A DNA stretch of 64,000 nt, from positions 33,627,950 to 33,691,949 of the forward strand of contig OU744732.1 of the NCBI GenBank assembly GCA_916613615.1. Reading direction: 5' to 3'. This document shows positions 12,601 to 27,600 of this stretch, in pieces. The notes under the pieces are model-generated. The model worked only from the letters and a program-made list of their open reading frames with translations. It searched no databases and was not told the DNA's origin. The DNA is from Steromphala cineraria. Its lineage: Eukaryota; Mollusca; Gastropoda; Trochida; Trochidae. Each line of letters begins with the position of its first letter. Position 1 is the first letter of the stretch. The position numbers and the translations under genes are program-made.

Positions 12601-15600
12601 GGATCCTATCGCGTCCAATATGTGGTTTCTGTCTTGGAATGTGCGGGTTAGTCTGAAAGGTAGGAATAATACTTTAGTCTGAGAATAAAAAGAATGAAGA
12701 CTTGTAAGATTTAAGATCAAATTTCATTGTTGATTTACCAATGGAATCAGCAAATTGATAATTTTCTTTAGAATCCTCAAAGTTTGGAGACTATTATAGA
12801 GACTAAAATATTTAACCCTTTGTTTAAAATCGTTTGAATTTCAACAAATCACTTCACATGAATGTCAGACGTAGGCTATGCTGATATATATATATGTTTG
12901 TAATTTAATAGACCAATCAGTGGAGCAAAGCCCCCCCCCCCCCCCCTAAATAACAACCAAACTTAAACAAGCAAAACAACAAAAACAAAACAAAACAATA
13001 TCAATAAAACACACACAAAACAACGGAAAACATTCTTTTAAATCTGTCTACTGCGAAATAACACCATTGAATGCTGTAACAAATTACGTCACATAATTGA
13101 ACTTAATTGCTTCCGTCAAAGAGAACAAAGGATAACACCTACTTTGGCTTCGGAAGAAGATACTGTTTAGCAACATCAAAAAGTTGATGGTCAGAAAGGT
13201 CACGGAGTGCAAGTCCAAGGTGCGTGAAACAGCTGTCCAACTTTTTCGAACCTGAAAGTGACATGTATATTTCTTTATTCTTTTTTTAGTTTTTAATTGT
13301 TTTCATTTTGATAGATTCGATTTAAACAGGATTGGGCACAAGTTGTCCAACTTATCAAGCCCTCTCGACAGTCTGTACAGTCCATAGGAACAGGAACAGG
13401 AACAGGAACAGGGACATAAAACATGGTACTATAATGAGTTTAAAGACCTCAAGGGTAGAAAGTTCGCTTTATTGAACAAATTTGGGGTTACTGTCGACAA
13501 ATCATTATTGACTGAATACTTGAAATTGAGGAATTGTTATAAAAGTCTATGTCGTAAAAAGATACAACATTTTCAAGATGTACAAATAACGGAGTTAGCG
13601 GAGGTCAATATTAACAACAGAGTTTTTTGGCAAAAAAAACAAGAAGCTATCATGTAACCAAAAAGTTACAACATCAATACGTCAGAATGAGTGGACAGAA
13701 TACTTCCAAGAAGTGCTGAACATAACAAGCAACTCTGTGGATCCAGTTCATCTCAGCAAAGCAGAGGAAACTGTACGTGATCACTGCAGCCTATCATGTG
13801 ATGGGTGTCAAGATGAGGACATTATGTACCTGCTCAATAGGGATATATCTGTACAGGAGGTTAAAGCAGCTATAAATAAACAAAAAGACGGTAAAGCAGC
13901 AGGCCCAGATGGTATTAAAACGGAGATGGTGAAATGTTGTGCTGATCTACTCGCTCCATATTTAACTAACATTTTCAACAAAATTTTAATCACAGGAAAT
14001 TATCCGAATGATTGGGGCAGAGGAATCATTGTTCCACTCCATAAGAAAGGTGACGTAAATAAAGTGAACAATTATAGAGGCATTTCGCCAATGGATGTTT
14101 TTAGACGAACTCTCTGCTATGTTCTGAATGAACGATTACAATGTTTCGCAGATCGCTATGGAAAAATACCCGAAGCACAAGCAGGATTCAGGAAGAAATA
14201 TAGCACAACCGACAATATTTTCACACTTCAATGTTTAATACAGAAATATCTCTCAAAGAAAGGAGGGCGTTTTTATTGCATATTGGTGGATTTTAGAAAG
14301 GCCTTTGATACCGTTAATAGACAACTACTTTGGTACACATTGATTAGGAACATTGATGTACATGGCAGAATACTTGACGTTCTAAAGAATATGTAGTCCA
14401 AAATACAGTCTGCTGTAAGGACAAGTACCCATTCAATTTCCGACTATTTCCAATGTCTTAGCGGCGTGCTACAAGGATGCGTTCTACGTCCTTTCCTATT
14501 TACAGTATTAATTTCAGAATTTCAAATTTTGTTGGAAAATGCCAATTATAGAGGTATATCTTTGGGCCCTGAATTCATGGAATTAATTCTGTTACTGTTT
14601 GCTGATGACCTATGTGTTTTCGACGATTCGGTTATTGGACTTCAAAGGAAAATCGACATTCTACACAAGTACTGTTTAACATGGGGTGTGAATATTAATA
14701 TGGATAAAACGGAAATTCTTGTGTTTCGAAATGGAGGCTATTTACGAAGTTACGAAAAATGGTTTTTACAAGGAGCAACGATAAATTGTTCAACGTACTA
14801 TAATTATCTCGGAATTCTATTTTCAACTCGTCTCTCATGGACAGTGTACGGAATCATTAACTACCAAAACAACCAAGGCCCTGTTTGCTATCAAGAGATA
14901 ATCCTTTAAATATCCAAATATATCAGCAAGTGTTCTTTTCAAACTCTTTGATAATAAGCCAATATTACTTTCCGGTGCTGAAGATAGACAAGTAACTAAC
15001 AAATTCCATAATAATTTCTGTAAATTTGTACTTCGTGTAGGGAAGCATGTTTCTAGTAATGCACTGTTGGCGGATTGTGGTAGATAAAGATATTGATTAC
15101 CATGTTAAATGTATCCCAAATTGGTGTAAGTTATTGTATATGTCTACTGATAGATATCCAAAACAATGTTATATTCACATGAAAGATTTAGATAATAGTG
15201 GTAGATCTACATGGGCATCATATGTTAGAATATTGTTCAATATGTATGGATTTGATTTTGTTTGGTCAAGTCATAAAATTGGTAATATTGATACGTTTGT
15301 CCATAGTTTTAAAGTAAGACTTCAAGATTATACAAGGCAAAATATGTTCAGCAGTTTAAATAGTTCAACGCATTTATATTATTACAAGACAATTAAGTCA
15401 TTATTGGATGTTGAGTACCATATTTCAAATATACACGTAAAGGAGTATCGGCGCTTTTTATGTCTTTTACGTATCCAGCAGTTACCTCTTTTATGTAATG
15501 TTAAAAGTAATGGTATTTCGAAACATCCAAAATATGTAAAATGTGCAGCCTTTATGAAGATGAACTTCATTTTTTATTTGTTTGTGATGCATATAGAAAT

Positions 15601-18600
15601 TTAAGGAATTTATACCTGCTTGATTTTAATTGTCATTCAGCCTTCAGCAATTATAAAAAGGTATTGATATGTAAAGATAAAAATGTACTTATGAAATTAG
15701 CTTTATTTATAAAAAAATGCACTATCTAAAAGGATTTCTGTTAAATATTAGTAAAATATCTATATCATTTCATTCATAATTTTTTTGTAATTATTTAAAA
15801 CATTGTCTGAATGTTATATTTCGATTGTATTGATTGTACATAGGCCAATGGCCTTCCTACTGAAACAAACTTACTTACAGTCCATATTTACATTATGAAT
15901 ACAAATAGAATCAGAATATGATTTTCAATATATATTATCTTATTATTATTGTTAGTTTCACTTTATTTTCTCAAAAGTGTGCTATTAAAGGGGCAGTAGC
16001 AGGTTTTTAGGGGGAATATAAGGTGATGTAAGGAAAATGAAAATTAATGTTTCCAATTGAAAGACAATGTATTTAAACTAAATGAAGCAGTAATAATTCA
16101 AGTATACAACGTAAAGCTTAGCCATGCGGTTCCTTTTTCTTATACAAAATGAATTAAAGGTGTTCACACAAAAATGGCCGCCAATGGATTTTAGGTGAAT
16201 CTTCTTACTTTGTCCTTTGACTATGGATGATTGGCTTGTGTAATGATATTTCTGACACTGTCAAAATAATACATTTAGCAATAACTTACAATTTTCAGTG
16301 AAAAATTTAGAAAATAAAATTATCAAAAAACGTGCTGCTGCCCCTTTAAGTCTTACATGGTGATTTAACATCATTTATATTCTGTTGCAATTACAACGAC
16401 GACTAAAAACATGTTTATCCTTCAATGTTAATTTCCTATAAATGTGGTAAATGAATATTACGGGTAAAGGTTAAATGAAACCATTTTGAATTACATGCAT
16501 GGTGTAAATAATATTAAAGTTTAAGTTGGGTAAAGTATTGATGTAACATTTCTTATCTTTTAATCTTCTTATTGTTCTTTCATTTTGATCTCGACTATTA
16601 ACCTATTTACCTGAAATCATTAAAAATAAAACCCAACCTTCTTATTGTTTTGTAATTTTGATCTCGACTATTAAGTTTATTTACCTGAACTCGTCAACAG
16701 TAAAATTCAACCTTTCAAAATAGTATAAATAATGTTCATCGAAGCAATAAAACATCATCCAGATATTATCTAAACTAATGTTTGTGTTCCATTATTGAAA
16801 ACTCCTTTATACGCTTTGTACATGAATATGGCTATTATTCATTGCAACGATAAACGTCATCAAAATTACTCTATCAAAAAAATTCTACAACCTACACATA
16901 CGTATTATTATTGTTAGTTTCACTTTATTTTTCAAGATTAAAGGCACCACTCGACCGGGTTTCATCCGCCATTTTGAATTGTTAGCATTGCGAGAAAACA
17001 AATGAGTGTACAATGCCAATTCATCGACAAAATTAAGAAATATGTACTTGATTGATAGAAGAGGAGCAAATGCACAAATAATTCATAACAAAAGTTATCA
17101 GTTACGAAAGCATTTTGTCGTAGTAATGCATTTCACGATCGTAGCTTAGATGATTGGCTTCATTTCACGATATTTTTTTTTTATTGAGCGATACTCTTTA
17201 TCTTGTGTCATATTGTTAAATCTTGAACACCAGAAATGCTAACATCACAAACATATTTGAAATTAAGTCTGAAATAATCATGTAAATATCATATGTAATT
17301 GTAAACAGGAAAGTCCTCCTAAATTTCCTTCCACAAAAAATACCCCGCTCGAATAGTCCCTGTTACATGCATTCGTGCGCCGGGACATTGCATACAACCC
17401 TCTTTAGAAGTTCCTAAGTGTTAAATGTCGATAAAGGCAATACATCAATCATCAGTTTGATGTGACTGACATACGCAAACTACTGTGAACCAGGAACACC
17501 AACTGTCAATTTAAAGGGACCATTCGAGGGGGGGTATTTTTTGTGGAAACGAAATTCAGGAGGACTTTCCTGTTTACAATAATATATGATGTTTACATGA
17601 TAATTTCGCACTTAATTTCAAATATGTTTGTGAGGTTAGCATTTCAGTTGTTCCAGATTAAACAATTTGCCAAAGAATAAAGTGTATCGCTCAAAAAATA
17701 TAAACATTGTGAAATGAAGCCAACCATCGAAGCTACGATCATGGAATGGATTATTACGACAAAATGCTGTCGTAACTGATAACTTTTATTATGAATTATT
17801 CGTAAATATTCTCCTCTTCTATCAATCAAGTATTTATTTCTTTGTTTTGTTAATGAATTAGCATAATACAGAACATTTGTTTTCTCGCAATGCTTACGTT
17901 TCAAAATGGCGGAGAAACGCGATCGAGTGGTGCCTTTAACAGTACTGTACCAGAGAATCTTGAGAATGCTGTGATAAGGTCGATTTGTACGAAAACCTTA
18001 CATGAGATTTTATCGTCTTTCCCTTCATCTCCAGGGCAGTTACCAAAACGGTTAAATTAGAAGTTCTTCGGAAGTTCCTAAATGTTCACAAAGGAGATGC
18101 AGTAATCATCAGTTTGACATTTTGATGTGACTGACATACAAACACTGATGTGTATCAGGAGCAGTAGCAGAGATACACCATTGTGGCAGCAATACACAAA
18201 GCGTTTGAACGAAACGTATTCACTGTTTCAGGAAAGTATCATTTTACAGCCTATAGACGTTAAATAGGGACAAGGGGATGGTTTGAATTTGAGGTTGTGA
18301 TCGGAAACAGGATATTGACACGTCAATCAGTTAAAGTGAATTTTTAAACAAGTTATCTTAATCAGAATGACAGTTTCGAGTTAATAATGTTTGATAGATT
18401 ATACATAGAGTATTCGTGTAAATTGAAGATATAACGTGGCTTCCATGAATTTTTAATGCTGTTACAAGATTTTAATGGAAACAAGAATTTATCATATAAT
18501 TACCATGTAGGGGTGAATATGTGAGCTGTTTTGGATCCATATGATTTATTATTTCATTGACGTTTGTTAAAAAGAAAAACATTAGTGATTGATTTGGGTG

Positions 18601-21600
18601 AAAATCGCTGAGTTGCAATTTAATAAGATTATATTTTCTATTTGTTAAGCCTTTTAACATCAATGGGAATACTAACAAATTCATTCATATCTGGACACAG
18701 CCGAGATATTTTCAAAATATTGATGAACTCTCAATAACATATCTTGAGTAAATGGTGACCAATATATGATCTTGAACTTGTCATAAATATATAAAATTCA
18801 CATTGTTGCCTTGGGGCTCGGCTTTGTTTAACCAAATATCTGGTTGAACAATATTTATGGACAGTGTGTTGTTGAAGGAAGCATTTAAAGGGGCAGTAGC
18901 ACGTTTTTAGGTGGAAAATAAGGTGATGTCAGGAAAATGAAGATTAATGCTTCCAATAAAAAGACAATGTCTTTAAACTGAATAGAGCAGTAATAATTCA
19001 AATATTTAACGTAAGGTTTAGCCATGCGATATATTTTTCTTACACAAAATAAATTAAAGGTGTTCACACAAAATGGTCGCAAATGGATTTTATGTAAATC
19101 TTCATACTTTGTTCTCTGACTATGGATAATTGGTTTGTGTTGTGAGATTTTTGACACTATCAAAATAATACATTTAGCGTTACCTTACAATTATCAGTGA
19201 GAAATTTGACACATAAAATTACCAAATAAACGTGCTACTGCCCACTTAAAGGATCTTGTTTTCCTCGAAGCAGGGTATGTTCTATGATGCAGAACAAAGC
19301 CTTGACGGAGTGTGTGACGTGATCACAGACTATATAAATTTTTGTGTCGATAAAATAATACCTGAGAAAGAAATAAGAATATTCCCAAATAATAAGCCTT
19401 GGATTACCAAAGAGATGAAAGCCTTACTCAATGAAAAGAAACGTGCATTCATGAAGAAAGATTCGGCAAAGGTTAAAAGTATACAGAAAGATATTCATTT
19501 GAAGGCTCGCGAGTGTAAACAGGCATACAAAGAGAAAGTTGAGAGACAGTTTCAGCAAGGCAATCTGCAGCAAGCATGGCAAGGTGTGAAGACGATGATA
19601 GGTAAGAATACCCCACGTCACACAATCAACACTGATGACAATAAGACCTTTGCCGAAGAACTCAACAGTTTCTACAGCCGTTTTGATCATCAGGATTTCA
19701 GCATCAATAGGGACCAAGTAAGGAAAACCATTAGTGATAGCGATCTTCCTGTCCACATATCGGAAGAAGATGTCATTCAGAGCTTCTCCAGAATCAACAT
19801 TCGGAAAGCGAAAGGTCCAGACAACCTTGACGGCATAGTGCTAAAGGAGTGTAGAGTTCAACTGTGTAAGGTGTTTTCAAGATTGTTCCAACTCTCAGTT
19901 GATACGCATGTCATTCCTTCCGTTTGGAAAACTTCAGAAATAATACCTGTTCCAAAGAAGACGCAGCCTAAAGAATTAAATGACTACCGACCAGTTGCGC
20001 TAACATCTATTGCAATGAAGTCCATGGAACGCATCTTGCTGAGACATCTCCGACAGGCAGTTTCCGATATAATGGACCCACTTCAGTTCGCCTACAGATC
20101 TAGGAGAGGAGTTGTTGATGCTACATTGTCACTCCTCAATAATGTCTACAACCATCTTGAGACACCGAAAACTTATATCAGGATCTTGTTTGTTGATTTT
20201 TCATCTGCGTTCAACACTATACAGCCTCACATCATGATTGAGAAACTGTTGAACATGAGCGTGAATTCTAATCTCATCAAATGGATTGGAAATTTTCTTG
20301 TGGACAGAAGGCAATTTGTCAAAGTTAATGGGACAGTATCGAGCACAATATCCATAAATACCGGAGCGCCGCAAGGTTGTGTCATCTCGCCCGTCCTGTT
20401 CACCCTCTACACTAACGATTGCGTTAGTTATAGTTCTACCTGCTCAACGATCAAGTTTGCGGATGACGCCGCAATTGTTGGAAAAATAAATAATGATATA
20501 TCTGAACATATGTATAAAGATGAAATTACAAAATTTACAACTTGGTGTGCAGACAATCATCTACATTTAAATGTAAAAAAAACGAAGGAACTGGTTATTG
20601 ACTTTCGAAGTAAACCATCTAAAATGCTTCCAGTCATAATAAATGGTGAATGTGTTGAGACTGTGTCGGAATATAAATATTTGGGAACCTACATTGATTC
20701 TAAACTGAACTGGAATTCCAACATTAATGCCTTGTTTAACAAATGTCAACAACGTCTTCATCTCATGCGAAAACTCAGATCTTTCGATGTTAACCCCTCC
20801 GTCATGTCAACCTTTTATACAGCTTTTATTCAAAGCATATTAACATTTTCATTCCATTGTTGGTACGGGTCTCTCTCAGTTCATCTTAAATCTAAAGTTA
20901 ACAAAATTGTGAACGTTGCGGGTAAGATTGCCGGTGTCAAGTTCGAGTGTTTAACTGATATATATGAGCGGCAAATCGTAAATCAAGCTGTCAAAATCAT
21001 ATCTGACCCGACACATTACCTTCATTCAGAATATCACCTTCTCCCTTCAGGCCGCCGCTACAAAGTTCCAGTTTTGAAAACTAAGAGAGCCCGTACATCT
21101 TTTGTTCCTAACACAATATGTCTATTAAATAAATGTGAAAAGAGTTAAATGCATGTACATAAATATTTCATATGATTGTTCTCCTGTTCAAGCTCTGTGT
21201 TGATGTAAAACAAATTCCTGAAAAGGCAATAAAGTATTATTATTATTATTATTATATATTTCTTTTTGTCAGTTGGAAAAAGTCTGAACACTACATATAG
21301 CAGGGCCATATATAAAAATATGTTGGTGGCAGAAAAATGTTGTGCGAACGTATAACTGCTTTTGCAAAAATTGTTTGACCATCGTCTCATTTAAGACCAG
21401 TAGAGCCAATTACCGGTACTATTACTTGACTGTTTCTGCATCCTTTTATTATGAGGAAACGTTTTCATGTAACAGGCTATGCGAAATGAAGCATCCCTGA
21501 AGTCTCTACTTTAAGACTAAATTTGAAAACATTTATTTCTTGAAAACCAGAAATTTGACCCTTGCGATTAGGTTATATGTTAGAGTAATTTGATTTTGAA

Positions 21601-24600
21601 TAGGCTGTGAAACTTCATGACAGTCAGAGGTGCGACTTTTTGTATAGGGACTTTAGAATATGTATATATCTCATTCTATCATTTCATTTTGATATTGATT
21701 TTTTAATTCAAAAATATTGTATTGCTTTTGTTACATTTTTTTCAATTTCGTGACATTCCTCCATTTTCAACAAAACGTGCCACCCCATGAAGTGATAAAT
21801 GTGTTTGTAAGCATAAACTTCATTCGACCATTTTAGCGTAAACACTGTGTAGTCAATTGAAATAAGGAACTGGGTTACGTAGCTTAACCACATATTGGAT
21901 GTTCATCTTGAAATTGCCTTTTTAATCAAATAGCATTGTCCTGCTTTAGTAACATTCTTTAATATTCCTCCATTTATAAAGAAATGATTAATTTCCCCTT
22001 GAAATGATGAAATAGAGAATCTCACCCAAGTGTCTTTTTGAAATCAAATATATCAACACAAGTTGATAAAAGTAACAAATATCCGAGACTTTCCGAGGAT
22101 ATTTTCCTTTTATCAACGAGTGTTGATATATTTGATATCAGAATACACGAGGGTGAGATTCTATTTATCATCCAAAATCATGTTTCATCACGTAAGCATG
22201 AAATATGTACAGCTTTGAACACTGCATAGCCATAAAACTCCAAAACCAGTGATCCCATAGCACTATGACGTCATTACTGATGATGTAAAACGTTTGTGAT
22301 GTCATATATTTTGTGATTAAATGGCATTGTTCAAAATCTACTGTCAAAGCGATATTTCCTAGGAGATATCGCTTGATCTTCCACAAGCGATATCTCCTGT
22401 GGAACACAGTTTTGGATGATAAATGAAATTATGTTTACCTTTCTCCGGTTCCTCTCTCATACAGGTGAGATTGCCTTTGATGTACTTCAGGTAGGTGTCC
22501 AGTTGAACAGGTATCTTCTTTTCTTTCACCTGAGTAAACATATGAATTAATTAATTTCAGTACTTAGTACTCAAGGTAGGTATCTTCTTCTCTTTCACCT
22601 GAGTAAACATATCAATTTATCAAATTCAGTACTTAGTACTCAAGGTAGGTATCTTCTTCTCTTTCACCCGATTAACCATATCAATTAATCAATATCAGTA
22701 CTCAGTACTCAGGGTAGGTATCTTCTTCTGTTTCGCCTGAGTAAACATATGAATTAATCAATTTCAGTACTCATTACTCAAGGTAGGTATCTTCTTCTCT
22801 TTCGCCTTAGTAAACATATCAATAATCATGCAAAATACACAAGAAAAAAACCCGACCTAAATCATTCAAAATGATTTTACATAAGAGACTCAGAAAGTGA
22901 CATTTATAAATGTGAAGGAAAGTCACGGTCACTAAATATGTGTTAGCAATGTAACAATACATACGTCATTCATATTTACTGAATTTCTTAAGATATATGT
23001 GAGCTTTGCAAGGAATTGTGCTCTATTCTTTACAAAGCGTATACATCTGATATTTGGGAATTACAAACGGCTAATATACCTAATTTAGATTTAAAATTTA
23101 ACAACTGTCCCTTATATCTTGACATTTACAAATGAGAAAGGATATGATATATATTTGAAGGAACTTACTTTGACATGTTCTTTAAAACAAATGAGACAGC
23201 TTAAAAATAAGAATTTATAAAAAAAAAGTTTAAAATGACAAGATACAAATGTAATATGAAGTAAGAAAACATATATCTTACATTTTTAATGTGGATGGAT
23301 GACGTCATTAGTTTCGGATCGGGTCTTTTTGGCGCCTGGTCAATTTTATGTCGTGTCAGAAATTCCAGTTTTCCGGTCCCATGGGCAGATAACTCCGGAT
23401 AGTCTGTAGTAGGACATGGCCAATATAAGAAGGGATATTGTTGCAAAACACCTTTGAATTACGTGAGGAACATAATTTGCCATCAAGTCATGAATGAAAA
23501 GCCAAGTGTCCTAGTATTAGCTCCATTTCAGTAAAAGATAGCAAAGCGCCTAAACAATCAACACTAAACACTCAACTATAAATCTGTTTTAGAACAGTTA
23601 TTCAAATGTTGGATAATTGTTATAATAACAATGTTTTAAACGACACTTTCCTTTGTATGGCAGATATGAATAATTAAATATTAAAAATTGCATGTTCATA
23701 TTGTTACAATCCATAAATTGCAGCTTCTGTTCACTTTATCAAGAATACGCAGATATGAACAAACATTTGGTATGCAGCTATATGCGCATCTTTGAAAGGT
23801 ATTCGAGATGCAGATTTAGAATAAGACAGTTTATTTGGTTAATGAAAAAATGCAACTGAATCAGGTTAGTGCGATGCAATTACCTTATTGCATTGTCGTT
23901 GTTTGTCTCCTTTCAGCTACAGGCTGGATGCATACTATTATCCGAGAAGTGTGCCATTTGACTTTGACTAAACGTATGTAAATTTTTGTATTACCCGAGC
24001 GAAAGAGAGTTTCGTAAATATCACATGACTGCCGAGGGTAATAATTCTTAATTACCGCTTCCATTCTTATTGTATTCTCTAGGTGATATTCTGAAACCCT
24101 GATATCCCTTACGACGGTACAAGCACGGCTACAATAACGTCACGAACAATGGTTTTATGACGTCACAGACGTAAATGTACGAGGAGTCCAGCTGATATGT
24201 GCACATGTGCTCATAGTGAAACATGCGACTACTTATCTCTATATCTCTAACCCTATGGTTAATAATCGTAGTTATGTATGTCATAGTGATGCTCAAAGAG
24301 TCCTGACATCTGATGCAAGGACACTTCTGTAAACCTTTCCTACACAAGCTCTAAAACAATCAACCAACAACAGACATAAAAGTGAACTGAAAGTATCAAT
24401 AATCAAATAAAGCAAAATGGAAAACAACCATAATACACGTAAGTTTACACATTTTGCGTGAATTAAAATATTAAGATCATCTAATAACACTGTAGACTTT
24501 AGTTTGCACTAGATAAAATCGATACCACGAAATAAACATTGTATGATTTGTGTTACACCCAAACTTTCGTTATGTTAGGAAAATAAGTCTAGATATATCC

Positions 24601-27600
24601 AAAATAATTTGATAATGATACATAATTAATTTATTTTATAGATTAGATAATTCATTTTTGGCTAAACTTGTTATGGAAATGATTAAAGTACCTTTTTATT
24701 AGAAATCCAAGAGAAACGTTTCATAAGTAGAAACCACTGTCAAAATTTAGCTGTCTATGAGGACTCTTATAACGCGTCTTCTACCTTCAAATTCGAAACA
24801 GAAATGGACAACCTGTGAAACTTTCTCTTGAAACAGGCTCATATTCATGGAGTGCACGAAGTCTGCAAGCCCAAAACATTTATTTCGTGCCTTGCGCTTT
24901 GACACGCAAGAAGCACGTGCCTCGCGCTTTGACAAGCAAGAAGCACGTGCTAGCTCGTACACCATTCATAGTACTACAAACAGTGAAGGGGCCCCTGGAA
25001 GGTTATCGCAAATTGAAATTTTATCGAAGACTTATAATTTTGTGGTTGATTGTACTCGGATTAAGTGAGATGTAAGTAAGTTACTAGCATAGTAAAGTGT
25101 ATGCATCGGATAACGGCTGGGACACTTTGTCCTCGAGCCAGTACTCGGATCCGCTCGCGGACAAAGTGTCCCTGCAATTATCCGATGCATAAAATTTACA
25201 ATGCTAGTAACTATAACATGCAGTTGATATCCTTTCAGGACTACTCACCCATTTGTGTAAAGTTGTTGACGGCTTGCACTGGTCTGGTGTTTTCAAATGG
25301 ATTGTACCTGAGGAAATAAGTTTAGATAAAAGTTTGGAATATAAGTCTTGGAAAGTCTAAGGAATGTCAAGAAGATGTTTGTCATTTTTACTTGCATTAA
25401 GGAATATCTAGAGGATATTTGTCTTTTCTTGTTATAAGGAACGTTTAGAGGATATTTGTCTTTTCTTCTTGTTATAAGGAATATTTAGAGAACATTCGTA
25501 TTTTCTTGACAAATATCATGTTTATCTCATGAAGTAAAGAAGAACGTTTATATTTTCAAGAATGCCGCAGCCACCAGTGATAACATATAACACTTCTTCC
25601 TCTCGAGATGAGATAAACATGGTATTTGTTAAGAAAATACAAATATTCTATTTATTTTTCAATTTAATTGTTATTATAATGAATAACAATTTAAAAGTAT
25701 CACTTCTGCCTCACGAGATGAGATAACCATGGTTTTTATGAACTTCTCTTACATTATTAGACAGATTAGAATGATTTCGAGAACTGATAACTGATTTATC
25801 ACACCTACCCTTCTGCTGGCTTATCGAGGGCCTTGACCTTTTCTTGCACAAGGACGGTGTGTATGTTCCCAAGGTCACGGTCAAAGTGGAGTGTCTGCAA
25901 CAAGGTTTGAACAAGACCTCAATCATTCCTGAACTGAAACCTACAACTTTCTATGAAGTAAGATTGTTTTGGTATATCTCATCTAACCTTGAATTCATTT
26001 ATTTCAAAGATGATTTGATTTGCAAAAGTAAAATTAAAATCCTTCTTCGGGGAACGCGAATTCTACAAATCTAAATCTTATTGTTTTGGTATATGTCTAG
26101 TAACCTTGAATTCATTTATTTCAAAGAGGATTTGATTTAAAACAAGTAAAATTAAAATCTTCTTCAGGAAACGCGAATTCTACAAATCTGAGTCTTAGAC
26201 TGTAATAATTGTATGACGCAAAAATGTTATTTTCGGAAGCGATTTTCGGAAGCGTAGCGCTGCCATTCATAAATTTAATTATTTATTTTTTTCATAAACT
26301 ATGACATATATATTGTTTTGAGAACAAGCAAGAAAATAAATGAAATCACTGTTGGATTGTAAACAATCTTAGCAACAGTAAAATCATAATCCTTCCAGAA
26401 ATATATCTAAATACAGACAATATTTATTTTACTGTTATCTTGCCATCATAACAAAACCTTTTCCCATATCCCCTACAACGTTATCCTATTGTACCCTTTC
26501 AACTTTTTTATAACATTAACCTGGTGCCTACCTTCGTGTATTCTGATGTTGCGTGTTTTACAGGGTGATGACCCGGATGTCTGACTTTCTTAAAGACGTG
26601 ACCTTCCCCGGTATTTCTTACTGTGTAGGTTGCATTGTGCTCACCTGAAAACAACAGGATGTATTGTTTCCATGGCAATGTCTAGGTATTTGAACCGTAA
26701 CGTTCTAATAATCTCTCTGTGTTAATATGATATGGTTTAAATGCAGATGATGACTACTGTGACATTGTCTGCATAGCCTATTTTAAAAATGGGTAGAGGG
26801 TAATAATTTAAAGAGAAAATTAACGATAAGTCTACTCTGACATTGACATTAAAGGACAATTTACCCTATGAAAGTGTTATCAATCAAGAAATAGAAACTA
26901 TAGAGGTGCAAAAACTATCGTTTTCAGTTAAACGTTAAGGACATACGTCTTCGTCGTACATTTTCACAAATTTATCGGTTTGAAACCTTTATTCCATGTT
27001 GTTCTTAAAAGATGTGCTTATGGAAAGCAACTGGATCATTTAAAAGAGTGAAGTTATCACAGTTAATGGGGTTATAGCAAGATTAATTCTTATTTCAGAC
27101 AAAATTGTACCATGTCTCTCATCTTATCATAAAAGTAATGTATGTATATTCTTGTAATGAATAAAGCAGGGTCGTATTTTAGTAAGAATATGAAGTATTT
27201 CTACTGAAATATACATTACCCTCGTGTCCAAGTTCCCTCACGTTGTACGTCCATCCCTCATCAGTCGGCCGGGATGAAATCTAATAGTCAAAGTTTACTT
27301 GGTTTATACATAAATTTTCAAGTAGAAAGGTTCAACATTGAAAGTTTTCTGTTTACTAAATGCTTTTCAAACTAAAAACCATTCGTAAAAGACAACCTAT
27401 TTGAAATGAAATAACATTTGTCCTTTTTCTTTCATCTTTGTGCAGCAGGAGTGAAAATCCAATATTTTCAATTTCAGCGGGATTCGAACCTCGGGATTGA
27501 GGGTCCTACACTCTACCTGTTCGACCAAAGAGATATCCCTCTATAGTGCAGTGGTTAGTGTTAAAAATAGTTACTTGTTGGACTAAAGCATGAAACTTTG

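Noticed and set aside
24747..25075. Short frames with ASCLSKREARASCVSKRK-like repeats
   Set aside because: Produced by a roughly 32-bp tandem duplication; both strands are open by chance.
27470..27545. Genuine tRNA gene
   Set aside because: The B-box is good but acceptor and anticodon arms do not pair.
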